The position numbers and the translations under genes are program-made. Below the pieces are notes generated by a model. That model saw only the letters and a program-made list of their open reading frames with translations, was not told where the DNA came from and did no database searches. DNA of 64,000 bases from Candidatus Kapaibacterium sp. (lineage in GTDB: Bacteria; Bacteroidota; Ignavibacteria; Kapaibacteriales; JAEUSM01): positions 581,254 to 645,253 of the forward strand of contig JAEUSM010000006.1 of the NCBI GenBank assembly GCA_016788785.1. Direction: 5' to 3'. Positions 8,101 to 17,012 of this stretch are shown one piece after another (position 1 is the stretch's first letter; the number at the start of each line of letters is the position of its first letter).

Positions 8101-8514
8101 AATTATATGACCTTGGTACAAGGAAGAATAGTAAAGAAGTACGTATTTTCTCCCATTCTATTGCTAAAATGATATATTCCACAAACTAATAGTAGAGACG
8201 CAATGCTTTGCGTCTCAAAGATTGTAGTTATATCTTCCTGACCAAGTATTGGTCACATATTTATAGAAAAAAAGAACCAAAAAGAAACGGCATTGCTCCC
8301 CTTCAAGGGTGCTGTCCGATGGACTGAGGGGTTCTCTATTCAATAAAATACCACCCCGCCTTTCAGGCACCCCTCCTAATTTAGGAGGGGAGTTTTTCTA
8401 AACTGCTCCCCTTCAAGGGGAGCTGTCCGAAGGACTGAGGGGTTTATTTTATCCATTTGTCAGACACATAGGTCTGCCCCTACAAATATCCTGGATTCCA
8501 CCCCGACATTTCAA
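8101..8514. repeat. Gene-free interval packed with palindromic repeats
   Basis: No credible gene lies in these 414 bases. They hold, in order: a perfect 9-bp hairpin with a TGCT loop (GAGACGCAA/TTGCGTCTC, 8195-8216); two near-identical elements of about 40 bases beginning GCTCCCCTTCAAGGG and ending ACTGAGGGGTT (8294-8333 and 8404-8445); between them a 10-bp palindrome CCCCTCCTAA/TTAGGAGGGG (8370-8390) with its flank ccaccccgcc (8350-8392); and a CAGACAC...GTCTG hairpin with a GCCCCTAC tail (8461-8483). Related copies occur at 62952-63318. No target-site duplications or transposase are visible. Confidence 0.85.
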
Positions 8515-9552
8515 TTAACTCGGTTCTTCCAAAAACTCAGGCAATAAGCGAAATGAAGATCGGATGTGGCCGAATTCTTTTGCCAAGTTTTGTGGTTTTG
8601 TTTTGGCAGTAGTTTGTAATTGGTGGGAGCAATCACGCAATTGTTGTTGACGTTGTGATTGGAGTGTTTGTCTTTCGATGGATGTGGTATTTGGCAGTGA
8701 AACAGGATGTATTTCATCGAAAAAATGTTTCATCAATGCAGACGAAACCATTGCTCCAGCAGTCTCTTTGGCGGTCATTGTGTACCCTGCAATGTGCGGA
8801 GTAGCGAGTTGCGTTGCTAAAACTGAAGTTGCTTTGATGGTTGGTTCATTTTCCCAAACGTCGACATACCATTCGAATTGGTCACTGGTGTTTGGTAGGA
8901 AAAATGCTTCTTCATTCACAACACCACCTCGACAAGCATGAATAATCGTTGTTCCGTTTTTAATTGCTGAGCAATGCTGATGGTTGAGTAAATTTCTTGT
9001 TGGATGAAGATTACTATGCAATGGAACATGCAAAGAAATGATGTCAGAATTGCGAATCAATTCATCAAATTCTGCATAGTGGTAGCTTGTATTGTTAAGG
9101 ATATTTTTGCGTTTGAAGGGGTCATTGACGACTACTTCGAATCCCAAATCAGTGGCATATCGAGCTAATCGAGAACCAATTTCTCCATATCCAACAATTC
9201 CCAAAATGCCTGATGTTCGACCTGCAAATTCTAAACAGTTCAAAACATATTCGCATACAGCAATGGCATTTGAACCCTTTGCAGTTCTAACCGTTATGCG
9301 GTTTGTCATACAATACGATTCGTCAATATGGTCATCACCAGATGTGGCAGTACCGACAAAATGAACGTACGTACCTTCTAACAACCGATAATCAACCTTC
9401 GTTACTGAACGGATGAGCAGACCATACGCAATGGTGGAACGCAATAATTCTTGAGTGATTTCAGAATGGTGAGCACGGAGAATATTCAGTTGTGAGTTAG
9501 TTTGAATATACTCCGGTAAAATAATCTCGCTATCGACAACAATTGTTCGCAT
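8515..9552 (-). CDS. pdxB: 4-phosphoerythronate dehydrogenase (PdxB-like)
   Basis: PdxB oxidises 4-phospho-D-erythronate with NAD in the DXP-independent pyridoxal-phosphate pathway. The protein shows LLIRSVTKVDYRLLEG and FVGTATSGDDHID, which match the PdxB substrate domain, then the NAD-binding loop GIVGYGEIGSRLA. The D-2-hydroxyacid dehydrogenase triad is also present: Arg in ACRGGVV, Glu in VWENEP and His in TPHIAGYT. At 345 residues it is shorter than the approximately 380-residue E. coli enzyme and lacks a recognisable C-terminal PdxB dimerisation domain; the last 60 residues are Gln/Ser-rich. It lies 5 bases after the RsmI-like gene and near a PLP-dependent enzyme gene, a pairing that may be coincidental. 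Confidence 0.82.
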   Translation of the reverse strand: MRTIVVDSEIILPEYIQTNSQLNILRAHHSEITQELLRSTIAYGLLIRSVTKVDYRLLEGTYVHFVGTATSGDDHIDESYCMTNRITVRTAKGSNAIAVCEYVLNCLEFAGRTSGILGIVGYGEIGSRLARYATDLGFEVVVNDPFKRKNILNNTSYHYAEFDELIRNSDIISLHVPLHSNLHPTRNLLNHQHCSAIKNGTTIIHACRGGVVNEEAFFLPNTSDQFEWYVDVWENEPTIKATSVLATQLATPHIAGYTMTAKETAGAMVSSALMKHFFDEIHPVSLPNTTSIERQTLQSQRQQQLRDCSHQLQTTAKTKPQNLAKEFGHIRSSFRLLPEFLEEPS

Positions 9553-9557
9553 AGAGA

Positions 9558-10433
9558 CTATTTTTCAAATGGTGGACGTAGTTTTCTGTCACCAAATTTG
9601 GAAGTTCTTGGGGATTTTGAAAATTCCTTCTTTTTAAACGGTCGATCTGAGTCAAATTTTTTGAATGGTCGTCTGTCATTGCCTCTTGAAGACTCAGCAT
9701 AGGCTGTTTTTCTATCAAAACGTTTGATAGGTTCGATGGTAGTTGAGCCTTCGAACACTAAGACAAAATTGGCTTTTACTTTTTCTTCTGAGAACTTTTT
9801 GTGCAATTCGGCAAAGGTTCCGCGGTGATAAGTTTCATAAGGAAGCGTGAGATTCATACCAACAAAAGCACGACGATTGGGAGCTATTTTAGCACCAGCT
9901 TCCAAAACTTGCACTAATCGATAGGGAGTTTCCAAAAGCACTACTGTACGTGGTTCTTGCAATAACTCTTCCAATTCTTTTTTGCGGATATTTGGTTCAC
10001 GAGAAACAAAACCTGCAAACAAAAACTGATGCAATGAAAATCCACTCACAACTAAAGCACTCATCACACTCGTTGGACCGGGAATTGCTGAAATAGTGAT
10101 ATCATTTTCGATGCAATAACGAACCAACAATGAACCTGGGTCAGCAAGTAACGGGGTTCCTTGGTCAGAGATAAGTGCAACATTTTTACCGGATTTGAGT
10201 TTGTCGATTACCGTAAATGTTTCCGTTTCTTCGTTATGTTCGTTCAGTTCAATGAGGGGTTTTGAACTATTCACCTCACGCAAAAACTTTGCACCAACCT
10301 TCAATTCTTCGCACACAACCAAATCAACACTCGAAAGTGTTTTTGATGCTCGCATACTAATATCGTCTTTATTACCAATATGCATAGAAACAATATGCAA
10401 AGTTCCGTAGTTATTTTTTGGTTGATCAATCAT
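9558..10433 (-). CDS. rsmI: RsmI-family 2'-O-ribose methyltransferase (tetrapyrrole-methylase fold)
   Basis: RsmI methylates the 2'-OH of C1402 of 16S rRNA using S-adenosylmethionine. The family blocks are present in order: LHIVSMHIGNKDDISMRA, ALISDQGTPLLADPG, AIPGPTSVMSAL and the EPRTVVLLETPYRL segment. Two blocks are unusual: the AEDTRHT motif reads CEELKVG, and PTPIGN reads SMHIGN. A basic low-complexity tail of about 55 residues (RRPFKKFDSDRPFKKKEF) is added at the C-terminus and may bind RNA. I chose the ATG at 10433 (MIDQPKNNYG) rather than an ATG 12 codons upstream whose leader is hydrophobic and unlike the family. Its role as the true RsmI or a paralogue is not certain. Confidence 0.75.
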   Translation of the reverse strand: MIDQPKNNYGTLHIVSMHIGNKDDISMRASKTLSSVDLVVCEELKVGAKFLREVNSSKPLIELNEHNEETETFTVIDKLKSGKNVALISDQGTPLLADPGSLLVRYCIENDITISAIPGPTSVMSALVVSGFSLHQFLFAGFVSREPNIRKKELEELLQEPRTVVLLETPYRLVQVLEAGAKIAPNRRAFVGMNLTLPYETYHRGTFAELHKKFSEEKVKANFVLVFEGSTTIEPIKRFDRKTAYAESSRGNDRRPFKKFDSDRPFKKKEFSKSPRTSKFGDRKLRPPFEK

Positions 10434-10515
10434 CAGATGCAGAATTGGTGGTAAAAAAAAAAGTGTCACATTTACGAATGCAAATACGACACTGTCATAA
10501 AATAATTGAATGGAA

Positions 10516-11772
10516 TTAAACCGTTGCTAATGCTTGATTAATATCCCAAATGAGATCTTCGTAATGTTCGATTCCAACTGAAAGTCGTATCATTTTGCTG
10601 GTAATGGACATTGCTTCACGTTCTTCAAGTGCAACTCCTGAGTGCGTCATAGAAGCTGGGTGTTGTGCCAAAGATTCGGTTCCACCAAGTGAAACTGCCA
10701 ATTTGATAAGTTTCAAGGAATTTAGGAATTGATAACTTTCAGCCTCTCCACCTTTGATGTCAAAAGATACCATAGCACCAGCACATTTGTATTGACGTTT
10801 GTATACTTCGTATTGTGGGTGTTTTTCGTCAATCAATCCCAAATAATAAATTTTTTCGACCTTAGGATGGCTTTGTAAAAACTTTACAATTTGTAAAGAA
10901 TTTCGAGCTTGAGCTTCCATTCTGATTTTCAATGTTTCCAAACTTCTCATCAGCAACCAACCAGTTTTTGGACCTGCCATTGTTCCCATAGCAGAGCGTA
11001 GTTTTTTCACTCGAGCCATTTTATCATCGTTACCCAAAACTGCACCGGCAATGACATCTGAATGTCCACCAATGTATTTGGTAGCAGAGTAAATCACAAA
11101 ATCAGCTCCATGGTCTAAAGGATGAGACCACAATGGTCCCATATAGGTATTGTCAACAGCCACTACAACTTGAAAATCAGGAGTTGATAGCATATCAGCT
11201 GCTTTTTTGGCTTCTTGAATATCAATAATTGAGCATGTTGGGTTTGCCGGAGTTTCAACATAGATAAATGCTGGTCTTCCAAGATTACACTCACGAGCAA
11301 TTTTTACAATTTCTTCCGCTGAATGAGTGTTGTTAAATGCAACAACATTGATGTTGAATTTAGAAAGAAACTTTTTGATAAAGACGTCAGTTCCACCGTA
11401 GAGTGGGCTTGAGTAGACAATCAGATCACCTGGTTGCAAATATTCCAAAAGTAGGGTTGCAATTGCAGACATTCCACTTTCAAACAAAGCACACGATTCT
11501 GCTTTGTCCCATAATTTGAGACGTTGTTCGATAATTTCCAAATCCGGATTATTGAAGCGACTATACGAAAGTGGGGCAGATTCGTTCGGTCCCAATACTT
11601 TACGACCTGACATATAATCAAAAGAAGCCTTACCTTCTTCCGCATTTTTAAACACAAAGGTTGATGTTTGAAAAATTGGGCATTTCACGGCACCTTCAGA
11701 CCATTCCGGATTATATCCGTAGGTCATCATTAAACTTTCGGGGTGAAAATCATTGTCGTCTAAAGTATACAT
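10516..11772 (-). CDS. Cys/Met-metabolism PLP-dependent enzyme (cystathionine gamma-synthase/lyase family)
   Basis: A fold-type I PLP enzyme of the trans-sulfuration family, 418 residues. It shows the YSRFNNP motif, FESGMSAI, SSPLYGGT, VDNTYMGPLW, the PLP-lysine block SATKYIGGHSDVIAGAV, and the C-terminal SLGGTESLAQHPASMTHSG and RLSVGIEHYEDL. Enzymes of this family make cystathionine or homocysteine from activated homoserine, or cleave cystathionine or methionine. The methionine gamma-lyase Cys in LYGCT is Gly here, so a gamma-lyase acting on methionine is less likely. A good Bacteroidota-type promoter lies just upstream, making it the first gene of the run with RsmI and PdxB. The exact reaction cannot be settled from sequence. 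Confidence 0.88.
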   Translation of the reverse strand: MYTLDDNDFHPESLMMTYGYNPEWSEGAVKCPIFQTSTFVFKNAEEGKASFDYMSGRKVLGPNESAPLSYSRFNNPDLEIIEQRLKLWDKAESCALFESGMSAIATLLLEYLQPGDLIVYSSPLYGGTDVFIKKFLSKFNINVVAFNNTHSAEEIVKIARECNLGRPAFIYVETPANPTCSIIDIQEAKKAADMLSTPDFQVVVAVDNTYMGPLWSHPLDHGADFVIYSATKYIGGHSDVIAGAVLGNDDKMARVKKLRSAMGTMAGPKTGWLLMRSLETLKIRMEAQARNSLQIVKFLQSHPKVEKIYYLGLIDEKHPQYEVYKRQYKCAGAMVSFDIKGGEAESYQFLNSLKLIKLAVSLGGTESLAQHPASMTHSGVALEEREAMSITSKMIRLSVGIEHYEDLIWDINQALATV

Positions 11773-11811
11773 AGCGTTTCTCGAACAGGTTGGAAAATGG
11801 AGGAATATCTA

Positions 11812-11843
11812 CAAAAATACAAATCCTTCACCCCATTACCAAA
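11812..11843 (-). promoter_or_regulatory. Bacteroidota-type promoter for the PLP enzyme gene
   Basis: On the minus strand a -33 TTTG (plus 11840-11843) and a -7 TATTTTTG (plus 11812-11819) are separated by 20 bases, close to the TTTG-N19-TAnnTTTG consensus. The expected start of transcription is about 30 bases before the ATG at 11772. Confidence 0.55.
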
Positions 11844-11887
11844 AAGTAACATGAATGAAGGATAGAAATCTGTAATATTACTCCTAA

Positions 11888-12736
11888 CTACTTACTTCTT
11901 ATCGACGAATATGTTTTTGAGAATAGGGGGTCTTTGCCGAATTTTTCTTTTGATTCGCGAAGTGCTTCTTCAAATTCTTTTACGGCTCCCATAAATTCTG
12001 ATAAGCCTGTCATGGAAGCTTCTTGAGGGGTCACTGTTGATTTGAAATCAAATTGTTTGAACAATTTTTCTACTTTTTCAGAATTTTTTTTGAGAAATTG
12101 TTTGTATTCTTTGAGCACATTCGTAGCAACCGAAGCAGATTTTGCTTTTTGTAATCTGGTCACATAGGAACGAAGAAGTTTGGCATTTTCCAGATTAAAT
12201 TCACGGAGTTTTAGTTGACCTTCTGTCAATGAATCGAGATTTACTTTGGCTGAAAGTAGCGTTTTTATAAGTTGTTCGCGTACAGTACTTGTTTGAGAAA
12301 AATGCTCGAACATTGCCGTAAATTGTTTGTTGATTTCCACGGAATCTTTGTATTGCTTATGCAGATTTTGGGCAAGTGTAAAAAATTCATCGGAAAGTGA
12401 ATTCGTTCGAACCATCGAAAAATACAACAACGTATCACCCTCTGGTGATGGTTGAATTTTAGGATGCATTTCAAAAAGTATATTTACCTTTTCTTGAACA
12501 ACCTGCAATGAATCAATTTGTGCTTGTATAAATGGTATACGAGTTTTCAATTGTTCTGGGGTTGACACTTTGAGCATTTCAATCAGCTCTGCCATTGTTT
12601 CATTGATGTAGACAGTTTGAACAAGTGCCACATTGCGTATTTTCATTAGATCGTCTGGCAATTTTGGTTGTGCATATGACAAGGAAGTCAAACAACAAAG
12701 GAACACAACACAAAGTGAAAGGAAACGAATATTCAT
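11888..12736 (-). CDS. Secreted alpha-helical protein of unknown function
   Basis: A 282-residue protein with a clear signal peptide (MNIRFLSLCVVFLCCLTSLSYA, cleavage after AQ). The mature part is rich in Lys, Glu and Leu and is predicted to be mostly helical, with coiled-coil-like stretches (LQKAKSASVATNVLKEYKQFLKKNSEKVE). There is no lipobox, since the Cys pair is inside the signal core, and no sorting domain, so it probably stays in the periplasm. It is the last gene after alkD, with a 3-base gap. No recognised domain. Confidence 0.7.
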   Translation of the reverse strand: MNIRFLSLCVVFLCCLTSLSYAQPKLPDDLMKIRNVALVQTVYINETMAELIEMLKVSTPEQLKTRIPFIQAQIDSLQVVQEKVNILFEMHPKIQPSPEGDTLLYFSMVRTNSLSDEFFTLAQNLHKQYKDSVEINKQFTAMFEHFSQTSTVREQLIKTLLSAKVNLDSLTEGQLKLREFNLENAKLLRSYVTRLQKAKSASVATNVLKEYKQFLKKNSEKVEKLFKQFDFKSTVTPQEASMTGLSEFMGAVKEFEEALRESKEKFGKDPLFSKTYSSIRSK

Positions 12737-12739
12737 AGA

Positions 12740-13414
12740 CTAAGTAGAAATTTTTGAGACATGTTTTAAGGCTTCACGAACACTCAATGGTTTTAGTTTT
12801 ACACGTTCGATAAATTCTTGCACTTCTTGAGGGTGGCGTTTCGCACGTTCACGTAGTGCCCATCCGATTGCCTTTTGATGAAAAAATTCATTTGAATCTT
12901 TATGTTTTTGAATCACAAAATACAAAAATTCCGTATCGGTATGTTCCCTGTAGGTCAATTGATGCAAGATTGAAGCTCTGTTTAACCACATATTTTGGTG
13001 ATTCGCCCAATGATGGAGTATAGATTGTGATGCTTCTCTATTTTTCAACACATAAGAACCAATACTATTGGAAGCAAGAATATCGACTGTATCCCACCAT
13101 GACTTTTGGGTGAGAAATGTTTCACAATGCTGGAGAAAATCAGTGGAAAACTTTCGTTTGTATTTTTTGAGTATTGTCAAACCGACATATTGAAATTCTC
13201 GTTCCTCTTGCTGCCAAAGTTCGTGAACAAGCTCCAAAATAGAATCGCCACTTTGCGTTTGCAAGGTAGCGATAACTTGTTTTGTTATGTCTTCCCGAAT
13301 TGGTGTTGGAATACCAAAAAAGGGAAATTTGTTTTTCATATACCGAGCCATTCCATCAGCTTTGATGGGGTCGGCATACGATTTCAATATTGATGCTATT
13401 TCATTCAGAATCAT
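12740..13414 (-). CDS. DNA alkylation repair protein (AlkD-like)
   Basis: AlkD-family proteins are HEAT-repeat DNA glycosylases that release N3- and N7-alkylated bases. The protein has the family pattern: MARYMKNKFPFFGIPTPIRED at the N-terminus, LWQQEEREFQYVGLTIL, SWWDTVDILASNSIG (the Trp-Trp-Asp catalytic region) and FFHQKAIGWALRERAKRHPQEV near the C-terminus. The length of 224 residues is typical. Its 3' end precedes the helical secreted protein by 3 bases, and its start overlaps the VOC gene by 14 bases, so translation is probably coupled. Confidence 0.85.
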   Translation of the reverse strand: MILNEIASILKSYADPIKADGMARYMKNKFPFFGIPTPIREDITKQVIATLQTQSGDSILELVHELWQQEEREFQYVGLTILKKYKRKFSTDFLQHCETFLTQKSWWDTVDILASNSIGSYVLKNREASQSILHHWANHQNMWLNRASILHQLTYREHTDTEFLYFVIQKHKDSNEFFHQKAIGWALRERAKRHPQEVQEFIERVKLKPLSVREALKHVSKIST

Positions 13415-13781
13415 CGACCTTCACTTCATAAAGAGCAAAAACTGCACCTGCTGGGTCTTGCAAAACGGCAAACATTGACCCACCCATCTGTCTTGGACCG
13501 TCAACAACCGTTCCGCCAGCATCTATACATTTGTTTGCAGTCTCCGATACAGATTCGACAGCAATGTAATTCAGCCATTGAGAAGGAATATTTGCATTCG
13601 AACCACGTTTGTAGCAAATGCCCGTAATCACATCATCTGAATGTGGTGGATGTACGTTGAAGTCTCCGTCATGTTCCGTTGTTTTCCAACCCAAAACTTG
13701 CGAATAAAAATCGCGAATTTCAACCGCATCAGGCACGGTTAAATCAGTCCAAACAACTGTCCCTATTTTGCTTTTTTTCAT
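13401..13781 (-). CDS. VOC-family (glyoxalase/bleomycin-resistance fold) protein
   Basis: A single 126-residue VOC domain built from two beta-alpha-beta-beta-beta units. It opens with GTVVWTDLTVPDAVEIRDFYSQVLGWK, carries the second-half motif DAGGTVVDGPRQMGGS and ends with LQDPAGAVFALYE. Proteins of this type bind a metal and act on small molecules, but substrates vary widely and cannot be read here. It overlaps alkD by 14 bases and starts 1 base after the TlpA-like gene, so it belongs to the same operon. Confidence 0.85.
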   Translation of the reverse strand: MKKSKIGTVVWTDLTVPDAVEIRDFYSQVLGWKTTEHDGDFNVHPPHSDDVITGICYKRGSNANIPSQWLNYIAVESVSETANKCIDAGGTVVDGPRQMGGSMFAVLQDPAGAVFALYEVKVDDSE

Positions 13782-13782
13782 T

Positions 13783-15441
13783 TTACTCTAAGAATTTTTT
13801 CAAAGTGTTTTCCAAAGAACCACCTCGTAATTCACTACTGGTTGCTATGATAGTCCCTTTGTCATCAACTAAAACAACTGAAGGGATTCCAGCAACTTCG
13901 AAAGTTTGCCCCAATTTACTTTCGAAACCATCTTGCACAAATCCGTGATTCCATGGCATAGGGTATTTCCCTTTTTTGCGATGTTCAACTACTTTATCTG
14001 GACTTGCATCGTATGATAAGCTGAGGATAGTAAATCCTTTTTTGCCTTTGAATTTTTCGTATGCTTGATGCAAATTGCCCATTTCCGCCATACACGGTCC
14101 ACACCAAGTAGCCCAAAAATCAATTAGATAATATTGTCCTTTTAGTGTTTTATTAGAAATGGTTTGATTTGCATTTTCAAGTGATGTAATTTCAAAATCA
14201 GGTACTGGTTTTCCAATTTCTATTCGCTTGTCAGGGTTATGCTGAAATTGAATTTGTTTGATATATTGATACCCTTTCAAATCGCTCATTGCTTTTTCAT
14301 AGACATCACGATGAATTTTGGGCGAAACAACCCTAGTTTCATACATCAAAGAAGAGTATAATCTTGCTTTTCTTTCTATATCTACATCTTCATTACAGAA
14401 TCTAACAATTTCTTGAAATTTCTTTTCTACATCTTTTCCATAGACTACTTCTAAAACTGTTGTCAATAACTCATTATTAAGACTCCAAACCTTATTAGAA
14501 TATGGAACTTTTTTGAAAAAATTTTCAGCTACTTTTGTATCATAATTATCTTTTTCTTTTGGATCACTTTCATAAAAACTTTTTGAAAGTATGTAATATG
14601 CATCAAAAAGCAATTGCATTGATGGGTCTTGGTTTTTTGCTCTGTATGAAAACAGCAAATTATTCCATTTACTTACATCAAAAGTAAATCCTTCTTGTGA
14701 TTTGTTTTTCTCCATATACCCCAACATTCTGCCGTAATATTCACGTTCAATTTTGGAGAATGCTTGTTTGAGTTCAATTTTTGTTCTCATTGGTTCGCTA
14801 ATGACACGAGCGTAGTATTCTCCAGCAGGTTTCATTAGTTTTGATGGATCAAAAATAATCGTTGCTTTTCCATTAATTACCGGTATGGAACTGTAAAAAT
14901 CACCAGCTTTATCTTCAATTAGCTCTCCCATGGTTCCATGGGAAGTACGCATAGAAGGCTGACCTTCATAATCGAAGCTATACATCACTTGGTATTTGAG
15001 CGATTTTGCAGAAGATTCCACTTCATAGCTATACGTCCCATCAGCTTTTTTTAGCATCGGTAACGACTTATTAAAGTCAAATTCCCCTGCTTCACTGATA
15101 AATCGAACTCCATCAGCAGGTAATTCCAAAGCTTGAAGTTTTATTTCTACTTCAATGACTTTCTCTTCATTTGCTGGAAGAACAAAGGTATACGGTGAGT
15201 GAAATGGAGCACCAGTTAGCAAGTAAATAGTGTTACCTTTTCCATCATAGACCATCTCAAATTTCCCATTTGTAATGGGTTTGGATTCATTATACGTTGC
15301 ATTTTCACCCTTTGTGAAGGCCACAATACCATTTTGAATCGGTTTTGAATCTGCACCAAGAACAGTTCCTTTGATGGTAACTTGGCTCATTAATGCCGAA
15401 GTACTCAAAAGGAAGACAATCAAAAACATGAATTTTTTCAT
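13783..15441 (-). CDS. TlpA-like thioredoxin-domain protein with a long N-terminal domain
   Basis: A 552-residue exported protein with a signal peptide (MKKFMFLIVFLLSTSALMSQ). The first 400 residues are a poorly characterised region that includes a beta-rich segment at about 20-90. The last 140 residues form an AhpC/TSA-TlpA thioredoxin fold with the redox motif FWATWCGPCMAEMGNLHQ (CxxC) and the cis-Pro block VAGIPSVVLVDDKG. Such fusions are common in Bacteroidota and are thought to act in periplasmic redox control. It is in the operon with the VOC protein (gap 1 base) and lies below the beta-lactamase-like gene. Signs of T9SS export are absent. Confidence 0.85.
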   Translation of the reverse strand: MKKFMFLIVFLLSTSALMSQVTIKGTVLGADSKPIQNGIVAFTKGENATYNESKPITNGKFEMVYDGKGNTIYLLTGAPFHSPYTFVLPANEEKVIEVEIKLQALELPADGVRFISEAGEFDFNKSLPMLKKADGTYSYEVESSAKSLKYQVMYSFDYEGQPSMRTSHGTMGELIEDKAGDFYSSIPVINGKATIIFDPSKLMKPAGEYYARVISEPMRTKIELKQAFSKIEREYYGRMLGYMEKNKSQEGFTFDVSKWNNLLFSYRAKNQDPSMQLLFDAYYILSKSFYESDPKEKDNYDTKVAENFFKKVPYSNKVWSLNNELLTTVLEVVYGKDVEKKFQEIVRFCNEDVDIERKARLYSSLMYETRVVSPKIHRDVYEKAMSDLKGYQYIKQIQFQHNPDKRIEIGKPVPDFEITSLENANQTISNKTLKGQYYLIDFWATWCGPCMAEMGNLHQAYEKFKGKKGFTILSLSYDASPDKVVEHRKKGKYPMPWNHGFVQDGFESKLGQTFEVAGIPSVVLVDDKGTIIATSSELRGGSLENTLKKFLE

Positions 15442-15488
15442 AGTGTATCTAGTAAGTAAGTTGTTAAATTGCTAAGTATTCGTACATT

Positions 15489-16844
15489 TTATTCTATTTT
15501 TTTGCAGACATATTCTCCACCTTGTATGAGTTTCAATCTATCGACAATGCCTTTTTTATTTTCTAAAAACTCTACATCTGCTTGTGTTACTTTCAAAAAG
15601 AATTTCCATTGGTTATGGGCATACAATTGAAATTTTTCTTGACCAGTAGCTTGAAGGAATAATCCACTTTCTTCTTTTGTAACCCTCAAATTCATTGATT
15701 CATCTAATTTGTAGACACCTACATATTTCGATAAAACAGAATCTGCAACAGTAATAAACGGACGAAGTTCTTGAACAATTTTGGTGGTATCCAAAAAATA
15801 CTGCCCTAAATCAGTAAAAACTATTCCCGTATTATTTGTCAAAAGGACAATTCCTACAGAATTTAGGGTGTCTAATCCTATAAATGAAGAAAATCCACCT
15901 GTTTGACCTGAATGCATTAAGACTGTTTTTGGAAAACGCTTTCGTTTGTACCATCCCAACCCAAGATCCATTGTTTCAGATTCTTCAAAAGTTGTTACAG
16001 AAGTTGAAGCTATCAAATTTCGAATGAAAGGGTTATTCGATGTAAGACTATTTTGCACAAAGGTTGCCATGTCAACAATTGTTGATTTAATTCCTCCAGC
16101 ACCTGCAAATGACGGTAAATCCCAAAATTGCATTTCTTGACTAAATGCGTATCCCTTGCTTCGACGACCAACTAATTTTTGAGGAACTGTAACAAAGGTT
16201 TCTTTCATTCCGAATGGTTTAAAAATCCGTTCTGTCCATAACTTTTCTATTGATGCTTTTAATTTATTTTCTAAAATATTTCCTAACAATGCAACACCCA
16301 AATTAGAGTATTGGCTTTTTAGTCCAGGTTTATAGAGTAACGCAGTTGTATCGAGATATTGATACATTTGCTCTACAGTATAATCTGCATAGGGATTCAT
16401 TGGATTTTTGGGAGCAAAATTCCCTGGCATTCGTACTAAACCCGAAGTATGATTGGATAAATGAAGTAACGTGAAATTTTGATTTGAAAAAGTAGGAGCC
16501 TTTTTACCAGCTGGAAAGTACTTAATTGCTTCATCTTGCAACGAAACTTCCTTATTCGTTACAGCAGTTTGCAAAAGAAGTGAGGTAAAAACTTTTGAAA
16601 TTGACCCGATTTCAAAAAACTGTTGTTTGAGCGTTTCCAAATTCGTAGTGTCGCCTATTGAAAAGTACTCTATAGAATTTCCTTTCACAATAGCACCAAC
16701 TACAACTCCTTTTTTGATATACGAATGGCGAACTTCCAAAATCGAACGCATCGTTTCGTCAATATTCGCCTTATACTGTGCGAAATTGAACGTTGGAAAC
16801 GCTAAAAAGAAAATCAAAATAGTATAAAGAAATCTCAACATCAT
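15489..16844 (-). CDS. Serine hydrolase, class C beta-lactamase/DD-peptidase family
   Basis: A 451-residue secreted protein (signal peptide MMLRFLYTILIFFLAFPTFNFA) with the three penicillin-binding/AmpC-type motifs: SxxK in GSISKVFTS, YxN in YSNLGVAL and HSG in MHSGQTGGFSS (replacing KTG). About 100 C-terminal residues after the core form a separate beta-rich domain (DSVLSKYVGVYKLDESMNL), often seen in these proteins. They may hydrolyse peptidoglycan peptides, small esters or D-amino-acid peptides. Resistance to beta-lactams should not be assumed from the fold. It is the first gene of the TlpA/VOC/AlkD operon. Confidence 0.88.
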   Translation of the reverse strand: MMLRFLYTILIFFLAFPTFNFAQYKANIDETMRSILEVRHSYIKKGVVVGAIVKGNSIEYFSIGDTTNLETLKQQFFEIGSISKVFTSLLLQTAVTNKEVSLQDEAIKYFPAGKKAPTFSNQNFTLLHLSNHTSGLVRMPGNFAPKNPMNPYADYTVEQMYQYLDTTALLYKPGLKSQYSNLGVALLGNILENKLKASIEKLWTERIFKPFGMKETFVTVPQKLVGRRSKGYAFSQEMQFWDLPSFAGAGGIKSTIVDMATFVQNSLTSNNPFIRNLIASTSVTTFEESETMDLGLGWYKRKRFPKTVLMHSGQTGGFSSFIGLDTLNSVGIVLLTNNTGIVFTDLGQYFLDTTKIVQELRPFITVADSVLSKYVGVYKLDESMNLRVTKEESGLFLQATGQEKFQLYAHNQWKFFLKVTQADVEFLENKKGIVDRLKLIQGGEYVCKKIE

Positions 16845-17012
16845 AGTTCTCTTTCACAAATGGAAGTGTAATTTACTAAAAATAAACTGATTTTCAGTTA
16901 CAACTTACATTGAAATCTATAAATATTAGGAAAAGTGATGTAATTTGATTATGTTTTCACGAATATCTAAATTTTCCCTTTTATTTAGTAGTATTTTATG
17001 TCAATTTTCACC

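Noticed and set aside
8461..8483. A riboswitch or sRNA at the CAGACAC hairpin
   Set aside because: It is one of a family of repeats with a copy at 63203-63225, so an RNA gene is not needed to explain it.
11823..11863. ATCCTTCA/TGAAGGAT as a hairpin upstream of the PLP enzyme gene
   Set aside because: The loop of about 24 bases and no T tract make it weak as a terminator, and the promoter overlaps it.
15489..16844. Calling the class C-type hydrolase a beta-lactam resistance gene
   Set aside because: It has HSG in place of KTG, and the family includes many peptidases and esterases.
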